DNA of 52,639 bases from Thiobacillus sp. (GTDB lineage Bacteria > Pseudomonadota > Gammaproteobacteria > Burkholderiales > Thiobacillaceae), in the NCBI GenBank assembly GCA_030680405.1, contig JAUXVT010000004.1, positions 1-52,639 of the forward strand, given 5' to 3'. The notes under the pieces are model-generated. The model was given only the letters and a program-made list of their open reading frames with translations. It had not been told where the DNA came from and ran no database searches. Shown one piece after another: positions 44,422 to 52,447 of the stretch (positions within the stretch are counted from its first letter, which is position 1; each line of letters opens with the position of its first letter). The position numbers and the translations under genes were made by a program.

Positions 44422-45873
44422 TCAGAATTTGCTGCGCAGGCCCAGCGTGATCAGCGAATGATCCTGGTGGAAGCCGCCCAGGGTGCGCGCCTCGCCGTCG
44501 AAATAGTGCGCGGCGACATACAGCTCGTGCGGTTCCCATCCCACGTAGCTGAGTTTAGGGCTGAGGTAGACGTCGTGCACGTTGAAGCCGCTGGCAAAGC
44601 GCATGCCGGCTTTCCAGCGGCCCTGGCCGAAGGTCGTCTCGATTTCGCCGTTGGCGCCGTAGTACTCCTTTAGTTCAAGGATGCTGCGGTCGGTCTGCAG
44701 CGCGTGCGCCACCAGTTGCAAGTTGACCCGGGTGTCCTTGCCGCCGGGGAAGAATTCCAGCGCACCGATCCAGTCGAGCGCATGCGTGGTATCCATCGCG
44801 GTGGTGGGGCGGGTCACCGGCACGCCGTCGGTGTAGCCGAGTTCCATGCGCCAGGTGAGGCCGCCGCTTACCCGTTCCAGGTCGGCGCCGACGAAGGTGT
44901 TGAACGGATGCACGGCAGTGAGCGAGGGCGCGAGCAGATCGACCCGGTAATACGGCAGCGACTGCCGGGTGCGCGCCAGCGTCACGCCGAAGTCGAACGG
45001 CGCGCCGGTCTTGGTCAGGCGCAGGGCACCACCGCCGCTGCCGTGCTCGTCTTCGTCGATGCGGGCGGCGCCCACCAAAGCGGCGAGCGCCGGGCTGGGG
45101 GCAATGCCGAGGACCTGGCCGGTAGTGCGGTTGATCGGGCTCCAGATGCTGGTGACATCCGGCAGCTGCGCGCCGCGGAATAGCGGCAGCCACACCGCGT
45201 CCAGCTTGTAGTCGCCGAAGCTCTGTTCCCAGCGTGCGGCCGGCTGGGCGCGGCGGCGGTCGGGCAGGTCGTCGAGGACAAAACGGGTGAGGTCGGCGCG
45301 GCTGACGCGGTCGGCCAGCGGAATTTCGTCGGCGCGGCCCCAGATGATGGTCTGCGCGCCGAGCGTCAGGCGGGTGTCGCCGTTGCGGTAGCGCACATAG
45401 GTGTCGCCGTAGTCAGCCAGCATTTCGCGGTGATCTGCGCTGCCGCCATCCTGCGTCATGCCGTCGAGCCGGGCGCCGGCGCGGAACTCCCAGTTGCGGC
45501 TCGGCTGCCACAGCACGTAGGCGCTGGCGCGCAGGGTGGAATAGGTGTCCGCTTCAGGCGCGTCGGGCAGGCCGCCGGCTTCCAGCAGCAGGTCGTCGAC
45601 GCCGGCCTTGAGCACCGGCTTGAAGCCGCGCGCGACTGCTTGGCGACTGCGCGCGGTGGGCGGCGGCAGATCGTCCGCTGCGCGGATCTGCGGCGTCGCC
45701 TCGGCGGGAGCCGCTTCGGAGGGCACTGCACGCGGCTTGCGCGTAGGGGTGCGCGGTGGCGGCAGGTCGTCAGCCGTGTCCTGGACGGCGGGGCGCGGCG
45801 GCGGCAGATCGTCGGCGGCGTAGGCGGGCAGGGCGGCGAGCGACAGGCTCAGGGTCAGCAACAGATTTTTCAT
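44422..45873 (-). CDS. Outer-membrane beta-barrel protein with proline-rich N-terminal repeats
   Basis: A 483-residue protein from the ATG at 45873, whose ATGA overlaps the stop of the LolA-like gene. A signal peptide (1-19, MKNLLLTLSLSLAALPAYA) is followed by a low-complexity segment with three DDLPPP copies (about 20-75), then a long series of alternating-residue strands (RASAYVLWQPSRNWEFRAGA, YVRYRNGDTRLTLGAQTIIW, GWEPHELYVAAHYFDGEART) ending LITLGLRSKF with a terminal Phe, as outer-membrane barrels do. GRADEIPLADRVSRADLTRF resembles DUF1302-like outer-membrane proteins that often accompany MMPL transporters. No exact family is claimed. Confidence 0.75.
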   Translation of the reverse strand: MKNLLLTLSLSLAALPAYAADDLPPPRPAVQDTADDLPPPRTPTRKPRAVPSEAAPAEATPQIRAADDLPPPTARSRQAVARGFKPVLKAGVDDLLLEAGGLPDAPEADTYSTLRASAYVLWQPSRNWEFRAGARLDGMTQDGGSADHREMLADYGDTYVRYRNGDTRLTLGAQTIIWGRADEIPLADRVSRADLTRFVLDDLPDRRRAQPAARWEQSFGDYKLDAVWLPLFRGAQLPDVTSIWSPINRTTGQVLGIAPSPALAALVGAARIDEDEHGSGGGALRLTKTGAPFDFGVTLARTRQSLPYYRVDLLAPSLTAVHPFNTFVGADLERVSGGLTWRMELGYTDGVPVTRPTTAMDTTHALDWIGALEFFPGGKDTRVNLQLVAHALQTDRSILELKEYYGANGEIETTFGQGRWKAGMRFASGFNVHDVYLSPKLSYVGWEPHELYVAAHYFDGEARTLGGFHQDHSLITLGLRSKF

Positions 45874-46679
45874 GGGCGATACTCCGATTCCAGGCTTTCG
45901 TCGGCCAGGGCTTGCGAGGTGAACAATTTGGCGGGCAGTTTCTGGTCGTACAGCGCGGCGTCGACCACCATTCGGGTTTCGTGGCCACTGGCCAGATCGA
46001 TCATGCGGCTGTCGGTCAGCGTCCAGTAGCCCTGATTGCGCTTCTTGCCGCGCAGCAGCCAGCGTTTGCTGGGGGTGTTGGCGTCCTTCTCGAAATAGTC
46101 CACCCGCTGCGGGATGGCGGTGGCGGGGTCGATCCAGCTGATGCGCTTGCTGTAGACCGAATCGTCCGCGTCGAGCGGCACGCTTTCGAGCACCTCGCAC
46201 AGGATGCCGTTCTCGGTCTGCTTGCCGAGCAGGCGGTGGCGGTCTTCCGACGGCTTGCGCTCCTGCAGATCTTCGAAATACAGGTCGGAAGCGACAAAGC
46301 GGCCGCCCTTGCGGTCGCTGGAAATGCGCCGCACGCGGTCAAGCGCGGGTAGATACAGCCATTGATCGGTGCTGCCGTCAGCTTTGTCTATGCTGAGAAG
46401 ACCGGTACCGGCGATATCTTCCGGGTCGAGAAAACGGATCAGGTTGGCGGTTTCGCCGCCCGACTTGTCGAGGCGATAGGTGACGATCTCGCGGATGCGC
46501 GGCGCGTGGCCCTTTTCGGTGAGCACCATGCGGCCCAGCGTAGTGAGGTCGCGCCCATTGGGGCGGTCGTGGACCTTTTGCGCCAGATCGGAGGCTTCGT
46601 TGGCGCGGGCAGCCGTGGTGCCGAGCAGCAGCGCGAGCAGCAGAAATCGAATGACGTGCAGCAACGGGGTGGATGACAT
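45870..46679 (-). CDS. LolA-like outer-membrane lipoprotein-sorting protein
   Basis: A 269-residue periplasmic protein with a signal peptide (1-26, ending TTAARA). The mature part has the LolA-like fold signature of the outer-membrane lipoprotein-sorting family often found with MMPL transporters: GRMVLTEKGHAPRIREIVTY, LIRFLDPEDIAGTGLLSIDK, DQWLYLPALDRVRRISSDRK, GGRFVASDLYFEDLQ, SKRISWIDPATAIPQRVDYF and GYWTLTDSRMIDLASGHETR. Such proteins are thought to carry a lipid or lipoprotein in a half-barrel cavity. It is first in the three-gene set and diverges from hemN. Confidence 0.82.
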   Translation of the reverse strand: MSSTPLLHVIRFLLLALLLGTTAARANEASDLAQKVHDRPNGRDLTTLGRMVLTEKGHAPRIREIVTYRLDKSGGETANLIRFLDPEDIAGTGLLSIDKADGSTDQWLYLPALDRVRRISSDRKGGRFVASDLYFEDLQERKPSEDRHRLLGKQTENGILCEVLESVPLDADDSVYSKRISWIDPATAIPQRVDYFEKDANTPSKRWLLRGKKRNQGYWTLTDSRMIDLASGHETRMVVDAALYDQKLPAKLFTSQALADESLESEYRP

Positions 46680-46800
46680 GTGATTTCCGGGCGTGTACGC
46701 ATACTTAACAACGGTTTGCCAGCCTTGAACTTTACCGCAAAACTCGGTGGGCGCCTCGGCCAGGTGGTGCGCTGGATTTCAGGTCTGCGCTGTGATAAAA

Positions 46801-46814
46801 AGACACTATTGTCT
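46801..46814. promoter_or_regulatory. Short palindrome upstream of hemN
   Basis: AGACA-CTAT-TGTCT, a 5-bp dyad with a 4-base centre, lies 18 bp before the hemN ATG, in the interval shared with the divergent LolA-like gene. Spacing is like that of FNR/CRP-type sites but the half-sites do not match TTGAT. It could be an operator or chance. Confidence 0.25.
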
Positions 46815-46831
46815 GTTATGAGGACGCCAAG

Positions 46832-48202
46832 ATGACGTCGACCACCCTGGAACTGCTCCGGAAGTACAGCGTAGCTGGCCCGCGTTACACCTCGTACCCG
46901 ACCGCGCCTTATTTCCACACCGGCTTTGGCGAAGCGGATTGGGCCGAGGCGCTGGCCGCGCCGGCGCCGGATCGCGGGCTGTCGCTATATGCTCACATCC
47001 CGTTCTGCGATTCGCTCTGCCACTACTGCGGCTGCAACATGGTGGCGACCCGCGACTACAGCAAAACCCAGCCCTACCTCGCCACGCTCGACCGCGAAAT
47101 GGCGCGCACCGCGAAGCTTGTCGACCCGACGCGCGTGGTGCGCCAGTTGCACTGGGGCGGCGGCACCCCCACCTATCTGAATCCAGACGACATCCGCCGC
47201 CTGATGGCGATGATGCGGCAGTATTTTCCCCTGGCTCCCGATGCCGAAATCAGCTGCGAGGCCGATCCGCGCGAGCTGACGCGCGAGCATCTGGTGGCGT
47301 TGCGCGAATCCGGTTTCAACCGTGTGTCGTTCGGCGTGCAGGACATGGACCCGGCTGTGCAGCAGGCGGTCAACCGCATCCAGTCTGAGGCGCTGATCCG
47401 GCAGGTGCTCGACTGGTCGCGCGAACTGGGTTTTTCCAGCATCAATCTGGATTTGATTGTGGGGCTGCCGAAACAGACGGTCGAAAGCTTTAGCCGGACG
47501 CTGGAACGGGTGGTGGCGTGGGCGCCCGATCGGCTGGCGGTGTTTGCCTATGCTCACGTTCCGTGGCTGAAAAAACACCAGCTTCTGATCCGTGACGCCG
47601 ACCTGCCCGATTTAGCGGCCCGTCTGGGCCTGCAGCAGGCGGTGAACGAGGCGCTGGGCGCGGCAGGCTACGTCAATATCGGGCTCGACCACTTCGCCCG
47701 TCCCGACGACGAACTGGTGCGCGCGCAGCAGAACAAGACGCTGTGGCGCAATTTTCAGGGCTACACCACGCATAAGGACAGCGACATTCTCGCCTTCGGC
47801 GTGTCCAGCATCAGCCAGACGGCTGACGTCTACATGCAGAACGAAAAGAACCTCAAGCGCTATCAGGAACGCATCGCCGCGACCGGCTTTGCCGTCGAGC
47901 GTGGCATCAAGCTCACGCGTGACGACCAGATTCGCCGCGAAGCCATCACCCGCGTGATGTGCGATCTGGAACTCGATTTCGCTGCCTTCGGCAAGGAATG
48001 GAACATTGCCTTCACCGACTATTTCGCCGATGCGCTGGCTGGCCTGCGCCCGCTGGCCGACGACGGGCTGGTCAACATTGCGCCGGACAAGATCAGCGTC
48101 ACCCCCAGCGGTCGCCTGTTCCTGCGCAACATCGGGATGTGCTTCGACCGCTATCTGAAGGAAGCCGCCAGCAAGCAGCCGCGCTATTCGCGGACGGCTT
48201 GA
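46832..48202 (+). CDS. hemN: Oxygen-independent coproporphyrinogen III oxidase
   Basis: A 456-residue radical SAM enzyme converting coproporphyrinogen III to protoporphyrinogen IX without O2 in heme synthesis. The iron-sulphur cluster cysteines are C59, C63 and C66 (PFCDSLCHYCGCN), with the extra Cys68 typical of HemN. SAM-binding stretches are LHWGGGTPTYLNPDDIRRLM and RVSFGVQDMDPAVQQAVNRI. The N-terminal trip-wire-type helix (LLRKYSVAGPRYTSYPTAPY) and the C-terminal HemN domain (CDLELDFAAFG) are present. Length equals E. coli HemN (457). It sits tail to tail with the cbb3 accessory genes, a common pairing for low-oxygen heme supply. Confidence 0.97.
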   Translation: MTSTTLELLRKYSVAGPRYTSYPTAPYFHTGFGEADWAEALAAPAPDRGLSLYAHIPFCDSLCHYCGCNMVATRDYSKTQPYLATLDREMARTAKLVDPTRVVRQLHWGGGTPTYLNPDDIRRLMAMMRQYFPLAPDAEISCEADPRELTREHLVALRESGFNRVSFGVQDMDPAVQQAVNRIQSEALIRQVLDWSRELGFSSINLDLIVGLPKQTVESFSRTLERVVAWAPDRLAVFAYAHVPWLKKHQLLIRDADLPDLAARLGLQQAVNEALGAAGYVNIGLDHFARPDDELVRAQQNKTLWRNFQGYTTHKDSDILAFGVSSISQTADVYMQNEKNLKRYQERIAATGFAVERGIKLTRDDQIRREAITRVMCDLELDFAAFGKEWNIAFTDYFADALAGLRPLADDGLVNIAPDKISVTPSGRLFLRNIGMCFDRYLKEAASKQPRYSRTA

Positions 48203-48212
48203 AAGGGCGCCG

Positions 48213-48512
48213 TCAGCAGCAACCGCTGCCTTCGTCGCGTTTTGGACAGCCCTCGGGCCGGTTGCGCGGCGGCAGCGGACAGCGGTTGATTTCGTTCGTA
48301 CCGCGCTGGAAGTAGCAGGTCATGGCACTGGAAGCGATGCCCAGGAGCCAGAACACAAAAAAGCCGACGGTGTAGGCGCCTATGCGGTGTTCGATCAGCG
48401 CCTCGCCGCGATACATGATCTCCAGCGGGTCGAACAGGGTGGTGAAGATGATGTCGGCCACCCCGGCAACGAGGAAGGACGGCCACAGAATGTGGATCAG
48501 GCGTTGCATCAT
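48213..48512 (-). CDS. Small two-helix membrane protein with a cysteine-rich tail
   Basis: A 99-residue protein with a good ribosome site (AGGAG, 8 bases before the ATG at 48512). Two membrane helices (about 8-28, ILWPSFLVAGVADIIFTTLF; about 44-68, AYTVGFFVFWLLGIASSAMT) are followed by a soluble tail with CPLPPRNRPEGCPKRDEGSG and a terminal CC. I do not know the family. It is the last gene of the minus-strand run after ccoG, fixH and the DUF3149 protein and meets hemN tail to tail, so a role in oxidase assembly or metal handling is possible; that is inference from place and cysteines. Confidence 0.7.
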   Translation of the reverse strand: MMQRLIHILWPSFLVAGVADIIFTTLFDPLEIMYRGEALIEHRIGAYTVGFFVFWLLGIASSAMTCYFQRGTNEINRCPLPPRNRPEGCPKRDEGSGCC

Positions 48513-48537
48513 GGCGTGCTCCTCGCAGGGATGGCGG

Positions 48538-48672
48538 TCATTCTTCCGGATTGTTCATTTTGCGTTTGAGCCAGACCGACAGGTAAATCGCCATCCCGAT
48601 GATGAACAGGATGGTGAACAGGCTCAACAGGCCGATCGGGTGGGTAAACAACAAATTGAGTACGACATCCAT
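48538..48672 (-). CDS. DUF3149-type small membrane protein
   Basis: A 44-residue single-helix protein (MDVVLNLLFTHPIGLLSLFT, then ILFIIGMAIYLSVWLKRKMN and NPEE), matching the short DUF3149 proteins of betaproteobacteria as I recall them. GGGAGAC inside the end of fixH is its ribosome site, and the ATG lies 1 base after the fixH stop, so it is coupled to fixH. It holds the place where ccoS is often found in cbb3 gene sets, but its sequence is not that of CcoS. Function unknown. Confidence 0.75.
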   Translation of the reverse strand: MDVVLNLLFTHPIGLLSLFTILFIIGMAIYLSVWLKRKMNNPEE

Positions 48673-48673
48673 T

Positions 48674-49204
48674 TCAGTCTCCCTTTGATTGAACGGTGGA
48701 TTCAGCATCTGTCGTCAGCGTGACGGGCTGGCTGAACGGGGTGTACAGCACGCCGGAAAGCCGCCAGGTTGAAGCGGCATCGGCTAGCTGGACATGCCAT
48801 TTGCCGGCCGGCATGGCGGGCAGCGCTGCGCGATAGTGTCCGCCGCCAGCATGGCTGAAGACAAGCGTCTGGTCCAGGCCCTGACGGGTGGGGTGGGCCA
48901 TCGTGAGGGTCAATTGCTCGGGATACGCCTTCATGCGCCCCGCCAGCGTCAGCGTCAGCGCACCGTCTTCGTTCTTCAGGGTGGCGGCGAGCGCCAGGGC
49001 ACGCGCGGCGTCGTCGCGCGCCAGCGTCTGGTTGATGGCCAGCCCGGCCTTGTAGTAGTCGCCGACCACCAGGCCGTCGGCGCTCGTGGCCGCGATCCAC
49101 ACGGTGGTCACGCCGGCAATCACGGCGGTGGCGGGCAGGCTGATGAGAAACCACGGCCAAGGTTCGCGATACCAGGGTTTGGAATGCAGGGCGGTATTAA
49201 TCAT
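48674..49204 (-). CDS. fixH: FixH-family cbb3 oxidase assembly protein
   Basis: A 176-residue protein from the ATG at 49204 with GGTGAT as ribosome site; a GTG three codons upstream overlaps the ccoG stop (GTGA) and is also possible. One membrane helix (about 14-38, FLISLPATAVIAGVTTVWIA) follows the family start WYREPWPW, then DGLVVGDYYKAGLAINQTLA and a periplasmic beta domain (AHPTRQGLDQTLVF, ALPAMPAGKWHVQLAD). FixH proteins act with FixG/CcoG and the CcoI ATPase in supplying copper to cbb3 oxidase. No CcoI gene is within the window. Confidence 0.9.
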   Translation of the reverse strand: MINTALHSKPWYREPWPWFLISLPATAVIAGVTTVWIAATSADGLVVGDYYKAGLAINQTLARDDAARALALAATLKNEDGALTLTLAGRMKAYPEQLTLTMAHPTRQGLDQTLVFSHAGGGHYRAALPAMPAGKWHVQLADAASTWRLSGVLYTPFSQPVTLTTDAESTVQSKGD

Positions 49205-49209
49205 GGCAA

Positions 49210-50628
49210 TCACCGGTTGAAGAATTTAGTGGCGACCTCATCCCTGATGCGCGGATCGTCGGTCGCCTGTATCGTGAACGTCACTTCGATCGAGCGGCCT
49301 TCCAGCTCTTCCGGGTCGGCAATCAGGCTGACGGGTATGTCGATGGTCTGCAAGGGCGCGGCTGCAATTTCGCGTGCGGCGGTTACTACCTGCAGGTCAT
49401 CGATTCCCTGCGCGCTGATCGTGTAGCGGTGCGGCTGGCCGTCCTTGTTGATGAGCTGCAGGCGATAGACGTTTTCGATTAGGTCGTCGTCGGTTTCCTT
49501 CGACAGCGCGGCGCGGTCGCGTATCACGTCGACGCGTAGCGGCACGCGGGTGGCGAGGCTGTAAACGAACGCACCGGCGATCAGCGCCAGCAGCACGGTG
49601 TAGATGATGGTGCGCGGGCGCAGGACGTGTTTGACGATGCCACTGTCGGGGTATTTACCCTTCACCACGTTTTCCGTGGTGTAACGGATCAGCCCGCGTG
49701 GGTAATTCATCTTGTCCATGATCTGGTCGCAGCCGTCGATGCAGGCGGCGCAGCCGATGCATTCGTATTGCAGGCCGTTGCGGATGTCGATGCCGGTGGG
49801 ACAGACCTGCACGCAGACGCTGCAGTCGATGCAGGTGCCGAGGCCGGCTGCCTTGTAGTCGGTCTTCTTGCTGCGCGGACCGCGGGGTTCGCCGATGGAA
49901 CTGTCGTAGGTCACGGTCAGCGTGTCGGAGTCGAACATCACGCTCTGGAAGCGCGCATACGGGCACATGTATTTGCACACTTGCTCGCGCATGAAGCCGG
50001 CATTGCCCCAGGTGGCAAAGCCGTAGAACAGGATCCAGAAGCTTTCCCACGGGCCAAGGCTGGTGCTCAACACTTCGCCTGCCAGCGTCTGGATCGGTGT
50101 GAAATAGCCGACAAAGGTGAAGCCGGTCCACAGCGCAATCAATATCCAGACGACGTGCTTGAGTCCGCGCCGCCGCAGCTTGTTGGCGTTCCACGGCGAC
50201 TTGTCGAGTTTCCTGCGTGCGAGGTGGTCGCCTTCCAGCCAGCTTTCCACCCACATGAAGATTTCGGTGTACACGGTCTGCGGGCAGGCAAAGCCGCACC
50301 ACAGGCGGCCGGCCACCGCAGTGAACAGGAACAGCGCCAGCGCCGACAGAATCAGCAGGCCGGTAAGATAGACAAAATCCTGCGGCCAGAACACCAGACC
50401 GAAGATATAGAACTTGCGCGCAGCCAGATCGAACAGCACCGCCTGGCGGTTATCCCACTGCAGCCAGGGCAGGCCGTAGTAAAGCGCCTGGGTCAGCAGC
50501 ACCAGAGCGATGCGCCAGTTGGCGAACACCCCATGCACTGCGCGCGGCTGAATTATTTGCCGGATCGCGTAGAGTTGCTGTTCGATCGGCGCGTCGGCGG
50601 GTGGCGCGGGCTGCTTGTTGTCTGTCAC
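49210..50628 (-). CDS. ccoG: Cbb3 oxidase accessory iron-sulphur protein CcoG (FixG/RdxA)
   Basis: A 472-residue membrane ferredoxin from the GTG at 50628, preceded by GGAAAAA; a TTG at 50697 would add 23 unsupported residues. Helices near the N-terminus (ALVLLTQALYYGLPWLQWDN and later) carry GRLWCGFACPQTVYTEIFMW with the CxxxCP motif. Two 4Fe-4S sites are seen in GTCIDCSVCVQVCPTGIDIR and ECIGCAACIDGCDQIMDKMN. The C-terminal immunoglobulin-like FixG domain (about 370-465) contains VYRLQLINKDGQPHRYTISA. CcoG is reported as a cupric reductase used in cbb3 assembly. It follows ccoP across a structured 104-base gap. Confidence 0.95.
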   Translation of the reverse strand: MTDNKQPAPPADAPIEQQLYAIRQIIQPRAVHGVFANWRIALVLLTQALYYGLPWLQWDNRQAVLFDLAARKFYIFGLVFWPQDFVYLTGLLILSALALFLFTAVAGRLWCGFACPQTVYTEIFMWVESWLEGDHLARRKLDKSPWNANKLRRRGLKHVVWILIALWTGFTFVGYFTPIQTLAGEVLSTSLGPWESFWILFYGFATWGNAGFMREQVCKYMCPYARFQSVMFDSDTLTVTYDSSIGEPRGPRSKKTDYKAAGLGTCIDCSVCVQVCPTGIDIRNGLQYECIGCAACIDGCDQIMDKMNYPRGLIRYTTENVVKGKYPDSGIVKHVLRPRTIIYTVLLALIAGAFVYSLATRVPLRVDVIRDRAALSKETDDDLIENVYRLQLINKDGQPHRYTISAQGIDDLQVVTAAREIAAAPLQTIDIPVSLIADPEELEGRSIEVTFTIQATDDPRIRDEVATKFFNR

Positions 50629-50650
50629 TGCGTTTTTCCGTGGAAGGTCT

Positions 50651-50723
50651 GAGCCGCTTGAACGCACTGCCTGATGATGCCAGCACAATGTGCTCAAGCG
50701 GCTCGCCGGGAGATTCGGCGAGC
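50651..50723 (-). promoter_or_regulatory. Two overlapping, mutually exclusive hairpins between ccoP and ccoG
   Basis: GAGCCGCTTGA (50651-50661) pairs perfectly with TCAAGCGGCTC (50694-50704), enclosing a small GCACAATGTGC dyad (50683-50693). GCTCGCCG (50701-50708) pairs with CGGCGAGC (50716-50723). The two structures share GCTC at 50701-50704, so only one can form fully. There is no strong T-run. Attenuation or mRNA processing that lowers ccoG relative to ccoNOQP is the likely role. Confidence 0.55.
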
Positions 50724-50732
50724 GCCCTTTAC

Positions 50733-51653
50733 TTACTGCTTCTGCGACAGGCCATAGACATAAGCCGCCAGCAAGTGCAGCTTGGCTTCCTTGTTGGAGG
50801 TGGTGCCGAGCGTCTGCGCCATGGCGGGCATCACGCCGTTGCGCCCCTTGGAAATGCTCTCGATGATCGTGGCCTCGCTACCGCCATACAGCCACACCTT
50901 GTCAGTGAGGTTGGGTGCGCCCATCGCCTGCATGCCGGTGCCGTCGGGCATGTGACAGGCCGCGCAGTTCTCGGCGAACTTCGCCTTGCCCGCCTCAGCC
51001 AGTGCGGCGTCGTGCTTGCGGCCCGACAGCGACATCACGTAGTTCGCCACCTCCTGCGTCCCTTGTGGGCCGATCGCTTCGCCCAGCGCCGGCATCACCG
51101 CGGCGCGGCCATCGGTGAGGGTGGCCTTGATGGTGTCGGGGTCGCCGCCGTAGAGCCAGTCGCTATCGGTCAGGTTGGGGAAACCCCTGGCGCCTGCCGC
51201 ATCCGAGCCGTGGCACTGCGAGCAATAGGTCAGGAACAGGTGCTTGCCGATGGCGCGCGCGTCGGGATCGGCGGCCACGGTGGCGATGTCCTGCTTCATG
51301 AACCCGGCATAAACCGGCTGGAACTTGGTTTCGGCGGCTTTCACCTCGGCCTCGTATTCGCCGATCTGCGTCCATTTCAGCACGCCGGCATAATTGCCCA
51401 GCCCCGGCCACAGCACCAAATACGCCAGCGCAAACACCAGGGTGCCGTAGAACAGGCCCAGCCACCAGCGCGGCAGCGGGTTGTTGAGGTCCTGCAGGTC
51501 GCCGTCCCAAGTGTGCTCGATCAGCTCGGGCTTTTCGCCGGGCGCGAGCTTGCGGGTGGTCTGCGACTTGAGAAACACCCAGGTTCCGATGATGCTCACC
51601 AGGGTGAGAACGCTGATGTAAATCGGCCAGAAGCCGTGTGTGAAATCACTCAT
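50733..51653 (-). CDS. ccoP: Cbb3 cytochrome oxidase subunit III, diheme CcoP
   Basis: A 306-residue membrane-bound diheme cytochrome that takes electrons from periplasmic carriers into cbb3 oxidase. Two membrane helices (about 9-28 and 64-82) flank the family loop EHTWDGDLQDLNNPLPRWWL. Heme sites are CSQCH at 144-148 and CAACH at 230-234; candidate axial methionines are in AAVMPALGEAIG and GVMPAMAQTLG. The start ATG overlaps the ccoQ stop (ATGA). The protein ends LLAAYVYGLSQKQ, as is typical. Confidence 0.97.
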   Translation of the reverse strand: MSDFTHGFWPIYISVLTLVSIIGTWVFLKSQTTRKLAPGEKPELIEHTWDGDLQDLNNPLPRWWLGLFYGTLVFALAYLVLWPGLGNYAGVLKWTQIGEYEAEVKAAETKFQPVYAGFMKQDIATVAADPDARAIGKHLFLTYCSQCHGSDAAGARGFPNLTDSDWLYGGDPDTIKATLTDGRAAVMPALGEAIGPQGTQEVANYVMSLSGRKHDAALAEAGKAKFAENCAACHMPDGTGMQAMGAPNLTDKVWLYGGSEATIIESISKGRNGVMPAMAQTLGTTSNKEAKLHLLAAYVYGLSQKQ

Positions 51654-51823
51654 TGCTTGTCTCCTTGTTTGGCTGGCTTGTCTTTTCCTTCTTCGTCGAA
51701 GGGCAGCTTGCCGGCGTCCTCAAAACGCTGCTTGTTGCCCTTGCTGTAGGCCCACCAGACGATGCCGATGAACACCACGATGAAGACGACCGTGACGATG
51801 CCGCTGATGGTTCCGCTGTCCAT
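51650..51823 (-). CDS. ccoQ: Cbb3 oxidase small subunit CcoQ
   Basis: A 57-residue single-helix protein: MDSGTISGIVTVVFIVVFIG then IVWWAYSKGNKQRFEDAGKL, PFDEEGK and a charged tail. The helix followed by SKxNKxRFEDAxxLPF is the CcoQ signature. It stabilises CcoP in the complex. It starts 7 bp after the ccoO stop and overlaps ccoP by 4 bp. Confidence 0.94.
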   Translation of the reverse strand: MDSGTISGIVTVVFIVVFIGIVWWAYSKGNKQRFEDAGKLPFDEEGKDKPAKQGDKQ

Positions 51824-51830
51824 GCCGGTT

Positions 51831-52436
51831 TCAGTTCTTCGGGGCGTGGGTGCCCAGCACCTGCAGGTAGGCGATGACCGCGTCGAGCTCTTTCTTGCCT
51901 TCCAACTCCGCGGACGCTCCGGCGATTTCCTGCTCGCTGTAGCCGTGGCCAACCAGGTTCAGCCTGCGCATCTTGGTCTGGATGGACGAGCCATCGAGCG
52001 GACGGTCGAGCCAAGGGTAGGCCGGCATGTTGGATTCCGGCACCACGTCGCGCGGGTTCATCAGGTGCGCCACGTGCCAGGCGTCGGAATAGCGTCCGCC
52101 GACGCGCTGCAGGTCGGGCCCGGTGCGCTTGGAACCCCACAGGAAGGGGCGGTCGTAGACGAATTCGCCCGCCACCGAATAGTGGCCGTAGCGCTCGGTC
52201 TCGGCGCGGAACGGTCGGATCATCTGCGAATGGCAGCCGACGCAGCCTTCGCGGATATAGATGTCGCGTCCCGACAGTTGCAGCGCCGTGTAGGGCTTCA
52301 GTCCCGCCACCGGGGTGGTGGTGGAGGTCTGGAAGAACAGCGGCACAATCTGCACCAGACCGCCGACGCTGACGATCAGGATGGTCAGCACGATCAGCAG
52401 GCCGAGGTTTTTTTCGATGGTTGCATGCGAAATCAT
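51831..52436 (-). CDS. ccoO: Cbb3 cytochrome oxidase subunit II, monoheme CcoO
   Basis: A 201-residue protein: one N-terminal helix (about 11-33, [20 protein letters not shown]), then the heme site CVGCH at 65-69 in [20 protein letters not shown]. Further family motifs are [40 protein letters not shown] and [20 protein letters not shown], which supplies the axial Met. It passes electrons from CcoP to the CcoN heme b site. ccoN ends 11 bp upstream. Confidence 0.97.
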   Translation of the reverse strand: MISHATIEKNLGLLIVLTILIVSVGGLVQIVPLFFQTSTTTPVAGLKPYTALQLSGRDIYIREGCVGCHSQMIRPFRAETERYGHYSVAGEFVYDRPFLWGSKRTGPDLQRVGGRYSDAWHVAHLMNPRDVVPESNMPAYPWLDRPLDGSSIQTKMRRLNLVGHGYSEQEIAGASAELEGKKELDAVIAYLQVLGTHAPKN

Positions 52437-52447
52437 GGTCGGTTTCC

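Noticed and set aside
46801-46814. FNR box for hemN
   Set aside because: Half-sites AGACA/TGTCT do not match TTGAT/ATCAA; kept only as an unassigned palindrome.
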